Origin: WHSV01 sp050694055
Lineage (GTDB): Bacteria; Actinomycetota; CADDZG01; WHSQ01
DNA: 40,736 bases
Reading direction: 5' to 3'
NCBI GenBank assembly: GCA_050694055.1
Contig: JBOGWX010000026.1
Coordinates: forward strand, 1-40,736
The notes under the pieces: model-generated
Databases searched by the model: none
What the model was told of the DNA's origin: nothing
What the model saw: the letters and a program-made list of their open reading frames with translations, nothing else
In this document: positions 31,167 to 38,385 of the stretch, in pieces
Layout of the letters: every line of letters starts with the position of its first letter
How positions within the stretch are numbered: the first letter of the stretch is position 1
Position numbers and translations under genes: made by a program

Positions 31167-31186
31167 GCGCGATCTATTGATCGCGC
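31167..31186. repeat. Perfect palindrome upstream of the patatin gene
   Basis: GCGCGATC-TATT-GATCGCGC is an eight-base-pair inverted repeat with a four-base spacer, 55 nt before ATG 31241. Its form fits an operator, or an RNA hairpin if transcription starts upstream. Confidence 0.45.
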
Positions 31187-31240
31187 CGGGTGTGGCGGCC
31201 GGCTCTCAGGTCGGTCCTCCGTCATTCCGAAAACCGAACT

Positions 31241-32221
31241 ATGAAAGCTCGCAGCGACAGAGAAGGCATGCAGTTGATGGCCGCCGGCTCGCGCCTGGCG
31301 GTCTCGAGGGTGCAGTGGCTCAAGCGCCTCGCGCAACGACGCCACGACCGTGTCGCCTTCGTCTTCTCGGGAGGCGGACCTCTGGGCGCTCTCCAGGTGG
31401 GCGCGCTGAAGGCCTTGTTCGAGCGCGGGATCCGGCCCGATCTCGTGGTGGGAACCTCCGTCGGAGCGATCAACGCGGCCTTGGTTGCGTTCGAGCCCTC
31501 GCCGCACGGAGTGCGGCGCCTCGAGGCCACCTGGGGTCGCCTCAGCGAGGATGATCTCTTCCCCGGCTCTCGCTTCATGGGCACCTGGGGACGCATGCTG
31601 CGACGGGGCGATCGCATCTTCGACAACACCGGCATGAGGAGGCTCATCCACACCAATCTCGGCGAGAGCGCTTCCTTCGAGGACGCTCAGATACCCCTGG
31701 GGGTGGTCGCGACCGAGTTGACGATGGGCGAGGAGAAGGTCTTCACCTCGGGTCCGATTCTCGATCCCCTGCTGGCCTCCGCTGCGATGCCGGGCGCCTT
31801 CTCACCCGTGACCATCGACGGATGTCGTTACATCGATGGCGGAGTCGTAAACAACGTACCGGTGGCGCCGGCGATCGAGATGGGGGCGAGCACCATCTAC
31901 GTGCTCAACTCGACCGCCCACAGCCATCAGCGGAGACCGCTCAACCGGCCGATGGACTATCTCATGCACGCTTTCTCGCTGGCTCGTTCGCAGCGCTTGA
32001 TCGTCGAGCGCAAGATTATCGACCAGGAGCGCGTCAAGCTCGTCGTGCTCCCCTCGGTTCCTCTCGACTTCTTCGTCCCCTTCACCTCCTTCGAGCACAC
32101 CGAGGAACTGATCGCGCTGGCTTTCGAGCACGCCCGGCGTTTTCTGGAGTCGACCGACGAGCCCAGCGACACGACGCCAAGCGCAGACGCCTGGTTGGAG
32201 GCGACCACCCCCGCGGAGTGA
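31241..32221 (+). CDS. Patatin-like phospholipase family protein
   Basis: I use ATG 31241; ATG 31268 and ATG 31277 are also in frame, and the latter has GAAGG at good spacing. The roughly 326-residue protein has the patatin fold: oxyanion loop FSGGGPLGALQVGAL, nucleophile Ser in GTSVGAIN (about residue 75), and the catalytic Asp in YIDGGVVNNVPV. The dyad is complete. These enzymes hydrolyse acyl esters of phospholipids or other lipids; the C-terminal half (PVAPAIEMGASTIYVLN, LIALAFEHARRFL) is as in the bacterial RssA-type group. No signal peptide is seen, so it is probably cytoplasmic or membrane-associated. A palindrome lies in its upstream region. Confidence 0.92.
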   Translation: MKARSDREGMQLMAAGSRLAVSRVQWLKRLAQRRHDRVAFVFSGGGPLGALQVGALKALFERGIRPDLVVGTSVGAINAALVAFEPSPHGVRRLEATWGRLSEDDLFPGSRFMGTWGRMLRRGDRIFDNTGMRRLIHTNLGESASFEDAQIPLGVVATELTMGEEKVFTSGPILDPLLASAAMPGAFSPVTIDGCRYIDGGVVNNVPVAPAIEMGASTIYVLNSTAHSHQRRPLNRPMDYLMHAFSLARSQRLIVERKIIDQERVKLVVLPSVPLDFFVPFTSFEHTEELIALAFEHARRFLESTDEPSDTTPSADAWLEATTPAE

Positions 32222-32392
32222 TCTGTGGTCGAGGCTCGTAAAAAAGTTCCTCTCAATTCGGGCATATGGGTACGAGACGCGCCCGAACGCGCGCATGGCT
32301 CTTGCGGTCGTGGGAAGGATGCCGAGCACGGACGGCGAAGACTCCGTCATTGGAGCGCCGGCGGACAGACGGCAAGAGCGAAAGGTTCTTCG

Positions 32393-32596
32393 ATGGACGA
32401 CAAGAGGTCATGCGTGTGGATGCGGGGGCCGCGCGACGCGACGTTTCAGGTATCGGCGGCCAAGTGGTGGCTGGCGATCACCCGGGACGTGATGGCCAAC
32501 GAGTACCGGCGCATGGCCGCCAAGCACCGCTCGCCCGTGAGCTGCGACATGACGCCGAAGTTCGTGTCACCTCTGGAGCATCAGAAGCACTCCTAA
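32393..32596 (+). CDS. Small protein of unknown function
   Basis: AAAGG lies 7 nt before ATG 32393. The 67-residue frame begins MDDKRSCVWMRGPRDATFQV, followed by a Trp- and Arg-rich amphipathic stretch and a CDM-containing tail. It has no membrane helix or known motif. Codon use is of the same GC-rich type as neighbours. I do not recognise a family and cannot exclude that it is chance; the SD and the compact start support it as a real small gene. Confidence 0.4.
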   Translation: MDDKRSCVWMRGPRDATFQVSAAKWWLAITRDVMANEYRRMAAKHRSPVSCDMTPKFVSPLEHQKHS

Positions 32597-32909
32597 GGCG
32601 AACCTGACAAAACAACGCCGCGACGAGGACCCGGATGTCGCAGGCGCCGCCGCCGAGCACTACCCTTCTTCCCGGACCTGCCTGACATGCCTGACATGTC
32701 CTGCGAAGGACCTACGCGTGCCCCCGGTGAAGGAAGCTTCAGAGCTGTCGCTGGATCCGGCCGACTGCAGGATTAGCATTAGCGTCTCGCGGGAGCCAGT
32801 GGTTCCACACGGGCTGTGCCGAACCAGCGTGGAAGAAAACGGCCGCGCGCCTCGCGCTCCTAGGTGGGCCACTGAGCCGAGGCGCGGCGCGGCCCGCGCT
32901 CTAAGATGA
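32597..32909. other. Non-coding region before dodecin
   Basis: About 310 nt carry no supported gene. A perfect tandem duplication of CCTGACATG (32681-32698) and a GCATTAGCATTAGCG-like doublet near 32775 are the only repeats I see. A possible -10 (TAAGAT, 32902-32907) at the right end would serve dodecin; no matching -35 is evident. Confidence 0.5.
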
Positions 32910-32946
32910 CCCCCCTGTTCTGAAAGCAAGGTTCTGAGCAAGGGGG
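32910..32946 (+). promoter_or_regulatory. Possible SD-sequestering hairpin in the dodecin leader
   Basis: CCCCCT (32911-32916) is complementary to AGGGGG (32941-32946), which is the SD of the dodecin gene. The 24-nt loop between them holds an imperfect direct repeat (GTTCTGAAAGCAAG then GTTCTGAGCAAG). If the transcript starts near 32910 the hairpin could occlude the SD. Confidence 0.35.
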
Positions 32947-32951
32947 TTTCG

Positions 32952-33161
32952 ATGTCAGTAGAGAAGTCCATCGATCTCACGGCGACCGGCTCGACTGTCG
33001 AGGAGGCGATCGCCGAGGCCGTTCATCGCGCGAGCCTCACGCTGCGGGGAGTCACCGGCTTCGAGATCGAGCGGGTCGAGGGCATCGTGGACGGGGGGGA
33101 CATCACCTACAAGGTGCTGCTTCGTCTCAACTTCATCATCAAAGAACAGGTCCACGAGTAG
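32952..33161 (+). CDS. Dodecin family flavin-binding protein
   Basis: AGGGGG precedes ATG 32952. The 69-residue protein matches dodecin in length and pattern: SVEKSIDLTATGSTVEEAIA, then TLRGVTGFEIERVEG, and the last strand ITYKVLLRLNFIIKE. Dodecins form hollow dodecamers that bind and store riboflavin or FMN; here the usual Trp of the archaeal flavin site (about position 36) is Phe (TGFEIE), and the bacterial sets vary at this position. The gene is 5 nt from the MBL hydrolase gene, so both may be on one transcript. Confidence 0.92.
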   Translation: MSVEKSIDLTATGSTVEEAIAEAVHRASLTLRGVTGFEIERVEGIVDGGDITYKVLLRLNFIIKEQVHE

Positions 33162-33166
33162 TTCTG

Positions 33167-34186
33167 ATGCCGCACAAGAGACGCGAGCCCGCGTCGGGCG
33201 TCTTTCGTCTCGTCCTTCCGCTGCCGTTTCCCGGTCTCGACCGGGTCAACGCCTACCTGCTCGAAGGTGAGGCCGGCTGCACCCTTGTCGATTGCGGCAT
33301 GTGGGATCCTCAGGCCGACGACGGCGGCTACGCCGAGCTCGAAACCGCGGTCGAGGCAACCGGACACCGCGTCGGCGACATACAGACGCTGATCGTCTCC
33401 CACCCGCACATCGACCATTACGGCATGGCCGGAAAGCTGGCCGAGGAGTCGGGCTGCGGCGTTTGGATGCACGAGGCCGCGCGCGCCGAGCTCCAGATCT
33501 ACCGAGACCCCGAAGCGCTCGCCGAACGGTTGCAGGCGATGCTCGCCGATCACGGAGTGGGCCCGGACGAGGTCGCCGAGCTCACGGCCTTCGAGGACTG
33601 GCGTCCCTTTGTGCACTCCTTGATCGAAGCCACGCGCTGGTTGAAAGACGGGGACACCTTCGAGGTCGGGGCCCGGACCTGGAGCGTCGTGCACACGCCC
33701 GGCCACGACGGAGCACACATCTGTCTCTGGGCCGAGAGAGATCGGATCCTGATATCGGGTGACACCCTGCTGGGCTCGATCACGCCCCACATCGACTTTC
33801 GGCGCGGCGACGACGATCCTCTGGGCGACTTCCTCGTCTCTCTGAGCAAGATCGAACGGCTCGACCCGGCGCTGGTTCTGCCGGGTCACGGCCGGCCGTT
33901 CGAAGATGGGGCCGAACGCGCGCGCGTGACGGCCCGGCATCACGACCGGAGGCTCGGGGCGATCGTCCAGGTCGTTCGTCGGGAGCCGCACAGCGCGCGC
34001 GAGATCACCGACGAGATCTTTGGCGACACGTTGCTGAACTTCCACCGGCGGCTCGCACTCGGGGAAGCACTGGCTCATCTCGCCTATCTGCGCAGCAGCA
34101 AAGAGGTCGAGCGCATCGAGTCCGAGGACGGCGTGTTCCGCTACAAGAAGAGGGCGCGTCGTGCCGAGGAGGTCGACGGTGAGTGA
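33167..34186 (+). CDS. MBL-fold metallohydrolase
   Basis: The 339-residue protein is a metallo-beta-lactamase-fold enzyme with the metal-binding SHPHIDHYGMAG (HxHxDH, about residues 82-88), His in HTPGHDGAHI, Asp in LISGDTLLG and the last His in VLPGHGRPFE. The C-terminal 80 residues form a helical, winged-helix-like domain (REITDEIFGDTLLNFHRRLA) as in the LACTB2/glyoxalase-II-like group. Members hydrolyse thioesters or phosphodiesters; the substrate is not clear. The gene overlaps the hutI start by 8 nt, yet no known hut enzyme is of this type. It may be a passenger or an unrecognised step. Confidence 0.9.
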   Translation: MPHKRREPASGVFRLVLPLPFPGLDRVNAYLLEGEAGCTLVDCGMWDPQADDGGYAELETAVEATGHRVGDIQTLIVSHPHIDHYGMAGKLAEESGCGVWMHEAARAELQIYRDPEALAERLQAMLADHGVGPDEVAELTAFEDWRPFVHSLIEATRWLKDGDTFEVGARTWSVVHTPGHDGAHICLWAERDRILISGDTLLGSITPHIDFRRGDDDPLGDFLVSLSKIERLDPALVLPGHGRPFEDGAERARVTARHHDRRLGAIVQVVRREPHSAREITDEIFGDTLLNFHRRLALGEALAHLAYLRSSKEVERIESEDGVFRYKKRARRAEEVDGE

Positions 34187-35435
34187 GCTCATGAGCTCGC
34201 TGGTTATCCGCGCCGCGGACCAGGTGGTCGCCCTCGAGGGAGAAGGACCTCTGCGCGGCACGTCCATGCACACGATTCCAAGCGCGTCGCGTTCGGCCCT
34301 GACGATCGAGGGCGATTCGATCGTCGCCCTCGGCGACGCCGCCGGAACCGATGCTGTGTTCGATGCAAGTGGGTGCACGGTCGTGCCCGGCTTCGTCGAT
34401 TGCCACACTCACCTTCCGTTCTTTGGATGGCGTGCCGACGAGGACGCGGCACGACTCTCGGGGCTTCGTTACGAGACCCTGCATCGCGAGGAGGGCGGCA
34501 TCTTTCGCTCGGCTCGGCTGCTCGCAGACGCGCGTGACGATCAAGTGCTCGCCTTCTCGAGCCGGCTCGCCCACGAGATGTTGCGCTGCGGCACCACCTC
34601 GTTCGAGACGAAGTCGGGCTACGGGCTGAGCGTGGCCGCGGAGTTGCGACAACTGCGGCTCGCCCGCCGTCTTGCGGAGGAGGTCCCGCAAACCGTGGTG
34701 CGGACCTGCTTGGCCGCGCACGCCATACCAAAGGACAGATCGCCGGGTGAATGGGTGGGGATCGCGGCGAACGAACTCCTGCCCGTGGTGCAGGCCGAGG
34801 GCCTTGCGTCCTCCGTCGATATCTACGTCGAGTCGATCGCCTTTGCACTCGAGCATGCCGCTCGTCTGCACGAGGCGGCCAAGCCGCTCGGGTTGAGGAT
34901 ACGGATGCACGCGGATCAGCTCGAGGACGGACAGGGCGGTTCCTTCGCGGCCCGCTGGGGCTTCACCTCGGCCGACCACCTCAACCACACGTCACTTGCT
35001 GCGGTGGGTGATATCGCGGCGAGCGACACGGCCGCCGTGCTACTTCCGGGAGCTACCTTCACGCTGCGCCAGAACAAGAAGCCGCCGGCGCGCAATCTCA
35101 TCGATGAGGGTGCCGTAGTGGCGCTCGGGACGGACCTCAACCCGGGAACCTCGCCGGTCCGGTCGATGCCGTTCGTGATGGCGCTTGCCTGCAGGATCTA
35201 CGGGTTGCGTCCGCTCGAGGCACTCGCGGCGGCCACCATCAACGCCGCCTACGTGTGCGGGCTCGATCGGGTGGGTCGCCTGGCCCCCGGTTATCGCGCC
35301 GACGTCGTGGTGCTCGATGCCCCGAGCTTCGAGCAGGTCTGCTACCGCCCCGACTACGACCCGGTGGTGGCCGTGGTCTGTGGCGGCGAGGTCGTCCATC
35401 TCGCCGCCGGGGCCGAGCACCGCCTGCGAACCTGA
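34179..35435 (+). CDS. hutI: Imidazolonepropionase HutI
   Basis: GAGGAGG lies 6 nt before GTG 34179, inside the end of the MBL gene; ATG 34191 is a possible alternative. The product is 418 residues and of the amidohydrolase superfamily, with metal-binding VPGFVDCHTHLPFFGWRADE, FETKSGYGLS as in imidazolonepropionases, HADQLEDGQG, SADHLNHTS and GTDLNPGTSPV. It opens the imidazolone ring to give N-formimino-L-glutamate, the third step of histidine degradation, in the cytoplasm. It faces hutH convergently, with 37 nt between them. Assignment is supported by the hut neighbours. Confidence 0.93.
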   Translation: MSELMSSLVIRAADQVVALEGEGPLRGTSMHTIPSASRSALTIEGDSIVALGDAAGTDAVFDASGCTVVPGFVDCHTHLPFFGWRADEDAARLSGLRYETLHREEGGIFRSARLLADARDDQVLAFSSRLAHEMLRCGTTSFETKSGYGLSVAAELRQLRLARRLAEEVPQTVVRTCLAAHAIPKDRSPGEWVGIAANELLPVVQAEGLASSVDIYVESIAFALEHAARLHEAAKPLGLRIRMHADQLEDGQGGSFAARWGFTSADHLNHTSLAAVGDIAASDTAAVLLPGATFTLRQNKKPPARNLIDEGAVVALGTDLNPGTSPVRSMPFVMALACRIYGLRPLEALAAATINAAYVCGLDRVGRLAPGYRADVVVLDAPSFEQVCYRPDYDPVVAVVCGGEVVHLAAGAEHRLRT

Positions 35436-35472
35436 CCGAACCTTCCGGCCAGCTCGCGACGCAACTGCGCCT

Positions 35473-36999
35473 CTAACTCAGGGAGCCGATGACCTCTTCC
35501 GCGGCACCGGCGAGTTGCCCGCGCGCGAGCAGCGCGCGCACCGCGGCGATGTCCCCCGAGAGTGGCCTGTCCTCCTCTAGCTGCGGCGACACCGCGCTCA
35601 TGTGCTCGAGCACGTGAGCCGTGGCGGGCGACGGCGACAGGGGCGCGCGCAGGTTCAGGCCCTGCGCCGCCGCGAGCGCCTCGATGGCGATGACGTTCTC
35701 GGTGTTCGACGCGACGGCCATCGCCTTGCGTCCTGCGGTGGCGCCCATGCTGACGTGGTCCTCCTGGCCGGCCGAAGTCGGGATCGAGTCGGCCGACGCG
35801 GGGAACAGCAGCGAACGGCTTTCGCTCACGACCGACGCGGCGGTGTACTGCACGATCATGAAACCCGTACGCACGCCCGGCGCCGTCGTTAGAAACGCGG
35901 GCAGACCGTTGTTGAGGTTCGGGTCGACGAGGCGCGCGACCCGTCGTTCCGAGATCGTGGCGAAGCCTGCGGTGCAGAGCGCAAGATGATCGAGGGCGAG
36001 TGCGAGGGATTCCCCGTGGAAGTTACCCCCCGACCGGACCTCCCCGGTCGGCACGATCACGTTGGGGTTGTCGATCGCCGATGCGAGCTCGCGCTCGAGC
36101 GTCGCGCGCACGTAGGCGATTCCGTCGCGATAGGCGCCGTGCACCTGTGGGATGCAACGCAACGAGTAGGCATCCTGCACCAGGTGGTCGGAGTGCCGGT
36201 GCGAGCCGACTATGTCGCTGCCGGCAAGCAGGCGGCGGAGGTTGCCCGCGACCTGCAGAGCGCCGGGATGGGTGCGCAGGCCGACCACCTCTTCGTCGAA
36301 GACCCGGTCGGTGCCGAGGCACGCCTCGACGGTCATCGCTCCGGTGACGTCGGCCGCGCGCGCGAGCGTTTCCGCCCTGACTAAGGTCAGGATTCCGAGC
36401 GCGAGCATGCCCTCGGTGCCGTTGACGAGCGAGAGCCCCTCCTTGTGCGACAGCTCGAGCGCGTCGAGCCCGGTGGCGCGCAGGGCCTCCGGCGCGGCCC
36501 GGATCTCGCCCTTGACCTCGAGGGTGCCCTCGCCGATGAGCGGAAGGGCGAGGTGCGCGAGCAGTGCGAGATCGCCCGACGCCCCCAGGGAGCCCTGCGC
36601 GGGGACGACGGGATGAAGCGACTCGTTCAACATTCGAGCGAGTCGTTCGACGAGCGCGAAGCGAACCCCCGACACACCCATCGCGAAGGTGCGAGCCTTG
36701 AGCAGCATCATGGCGCGCACCACTTCCGCAGGCAGTGGGGGGCCTACTGCCGTGGCATGCGAACGGAGGATGGCCTCCTGCAGGGCCTTGGCCTCGGCCG
36801 ACTCGATGCGCACGTTCGCGAGATCACCGAGCCCGGTGGTGATGCCGTACACGGCCGCACCGGACTGGACGGCCTCCTCGACCACCCGGCGCGCGGGGGC
36901 CATCGCGGCTTCGAGTCCGGGTGCGAGACCGACCGCCTCGCCCCCGGCAACCGCGACTACGGCATCGATGTCGAGTGGTTCACCGATCAGGACCGTCAC
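35473..36999 (-). CDS. hutH: Histidine ammonia-lyase HutH
   Basis: GTG 36999 starts a 508-residue protein of normal HutH length. The MIO cofactor tripeptide is in GSLGASGDLALLAHLALPL (Ala140-Ser141-Gly142), YGITTGLG carries the catalytic Tyr (about 51), and RSHATAVG carries the His (about 81) that distinguishes histidine from tyrosine lyases. SLRCIPQVHGAYRD and GQEDHVSMG are also as expected. It converts L-histidine to trans-urocanate and ammonia. It is on the opposite strand to hutI and diverges from the HutF-like gene across 51 bp. No SD is apparent; TAGAGT at 37007-37012 on the minus strand could be a -10 for a leaderless mRNA. Confidence 0.96.
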   Translation of the reverse strand: MTVLIGEPLDIDAVVAVAGGEAVGLAPGLEAAMAPARRVVEEAVQSGAAVYGITTGLGDLANVRIESAEAKALQEAILRSHATAVGPPLPAEVVRAMMLLKARTFAMGVSGVRFALVERLARMLNESLHPVVPAQGSLGASGDLALLAHLALPLIGEGTLEVKGEIRAAPEALRATGLDALELSHKEGLSLVNGTEGMLALGILTLVRAETLARAADVTGAMTVEACLGTDRVFDEEVVGLRTHPGALQVAGNLRRLLAGSDIVGSHRHSDHLVQDAYSLRCIPQVHGAYRDGIAYVRATLERELASAIDNPNVIVPTGEVRSGGNFHGESLALALDHLALCTAGFATISERRVARLVDPNLNNGLPAFLTTAPGVRTGFMIVQYTAASVVSESRSLLFPASADSIPTSAGQEDHVSMGATAGRKAMAVASNTENVIAIEALAAAQGLNLRAPLSPSPATAHVLEHMSAVSPQLEEDRPLSGDIAAVRALLARGQLAGAAEEVIGSLS

Positions 37000-37050
37000 G
37001 TCGTCACTCTAACGAAAGAGGCCCCCGGCCCCCTCGTTATCCTTCTGCTC

Positions 37051-38367
37051 ATGGATGCGATTCGCGCCGAGCTCATCTACAGCGATGGAGCTTTCAGGCC
37101 GGGGAGGGCGGTCCTTCTCGACGCCGACTCCTTCGGAGGGGTGATCGACGTCCGCGACCTGAGCGCCGAGGCCGCCGTGGATGACTGGGGCGACGTGGCG
37201 CTGGTGCCGGGAACGGTCAACGCCCACGGCCATGCGTTCCAGAGCTTGTTCAAGGGATTTGCCGACGACCGCCCCTTCGACTCGTGGCGCGACGACGTCC
37301 TCTATCCCTTTTCCGAGCGGCTCGACGGCGACGCGATCTACGCGGGCGCGCTGTTCGCGTTCGCCGAGGCCGCGCTCGCCGGAGTCACCACGACGGTGGA
37401 CTTCTTCTACCTGCACGACGAGGGCAACGCGAACGCACAACGGGTCATACGCGCCGCCCGGGACATCGGAATCCGGCTGGTGCTCGCTCGCACTTTCTAC
37501 GACCGCGACGCTGCGACGCGCGCGCCCGGCCGTTACCGGGAGTCGATCGACGACGCGGCGACGCGCTGCATCGAGCTGGCGAAGTCTTATGCCGGCGATC
37601 CTTGCGTTTCAGTTCAGCCTGCGCCGCACTCGCTGCACGCCGCCTCACCCGAAACCATCGGCCGCGCCCTCGAAGTGGGGCAGCAACTCGGAGTGCCCTG
37701 CCATCTTCATCTGGCCGAGGCGTCGTACGAGCGCGAGCAGATCGTCGCTCGCTACGGCACGACTCCCGTTCGCCTCCTGGAGCGCGAGGGGCTCCTGCAA
37801 AGCCACCTGGTCACGGTCCACACGGTGTGGGTGGACGACGAGGAACTCGACATGCTCGCCGACGCCGGTGTGGGGGTGGTGCACTGTCCCGGCGCGAATG
37901 CGTTTCTCGGCGACGGCATAGCTCGCCTGCCCGAGATGCTCACTCGGGGCATCCGCGTGGGCCTCGGCCCCGACGGGGGCTGCGCCAACAACCGGCAGGA
38001 CGTCTTCGACGAGATGCGCACGGCCTCGCTGATGGCCAAGGCCCGGCTGCGCGACGGCAGCGCGGTCGAGGCGCGCACCGCCTTCGCGCTCGGCACGAGC
38101 GGGGGAGCGGATCTGCTGGCTCTGCGGACGGGCGAGATAGCCAAGGGACTCCGTGCCGATCTCGTCGCGCTCGACCTGAACGATCTGTCGCTGCAGCCGC
38201 TTGCGACGCTCGAGCAGCAACTCGTGCACTCGATGCGGCCCACCGCGATTGCGCGCGTGATGGTCGGAGGAGCCCCCGTCGTCGAGCACGGCCGCCTCAC
38301 TCGCATGGACCATGCCGGCATCCGCCGGGGCATCGCCGAGGTCACGAGCGAGTGGACCAGACCTTAG
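37051..38367 (+). CDS. Amidohydrolase, probable formimidoylglutamate deiminase (HutF-like)
   Basis: ATG 37051 begins a 438-residue amidohydrolase. Metal ligands are in VPGTVNAHGHAFQ (HxH), CHLHLAEA, TVHTVWV and GLGPDGGCANN. NAHGHAFQS and QPAPHSLHAASPE resemble the HutF hallmarks (HxHAFQR, APHSLRA), and the gene lies between hutH and hutU. The C-terminal half (VHCPGANAFLGDGI and GPDGGCANNRQDVFDEM) is more like the SAH/methylthioadenosine deaminase and ATZ/TRZ groups. I favour deimination of formiminoglutamate to N-formylglutamate by context, but a purine or triazine-type deaminase is possible. No N-formylglutamate deformylase (HutG) is seen. No SD is present, and TTATCC just upstream may be a leaderless -10. 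Confidence 0.8.
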   Translation: MDAIRAELIYSDGAFRPGRAVLLDADSFGGVIDVRDLSAEAAVDDWGDVALVPGTVNAHGHAFQSLFKGFADDRPFDSWRDDVLYPFSERLDGDAIYAGALFAFAEAALAGVTTTVDFFYLHDEGNANAQRVIRAARDIGIRLVLARTFYDRDAATRAPGRYRESIDDAATRCIELAKSYAGDPCVSVQPAPHSLHAASPETIGRALEVGQQLGVPCHLHLAEASYEREQIVARYGTTPVRLLEREGLLQSHLVTVHTVWVDDEELDMLADAGVGVVHCPGANAFLGDGIARLPEMLTRGIRVGLGPDGGCANNRQDVFDEMRTASLMAKARLRDGSAVEARTAFALGTSGGADLLALRTGEIAKGLRADLVALDLNDLSLQPLATLEQQLVHSMRPTAIARVMVGGAPVVEHGRLTRMDHAGIRRGIAEVTSEWTRP

Positions 38368-38385
38368 GTCACACCTATCAGGTCG

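Noticed and set aside
31072..31554. 160-codon frame upstream of and overlapping the patatin gene
   Set aside because: It covers the intergenic palindrome and then runs out of frame through the patatin domain; no SD or motif.
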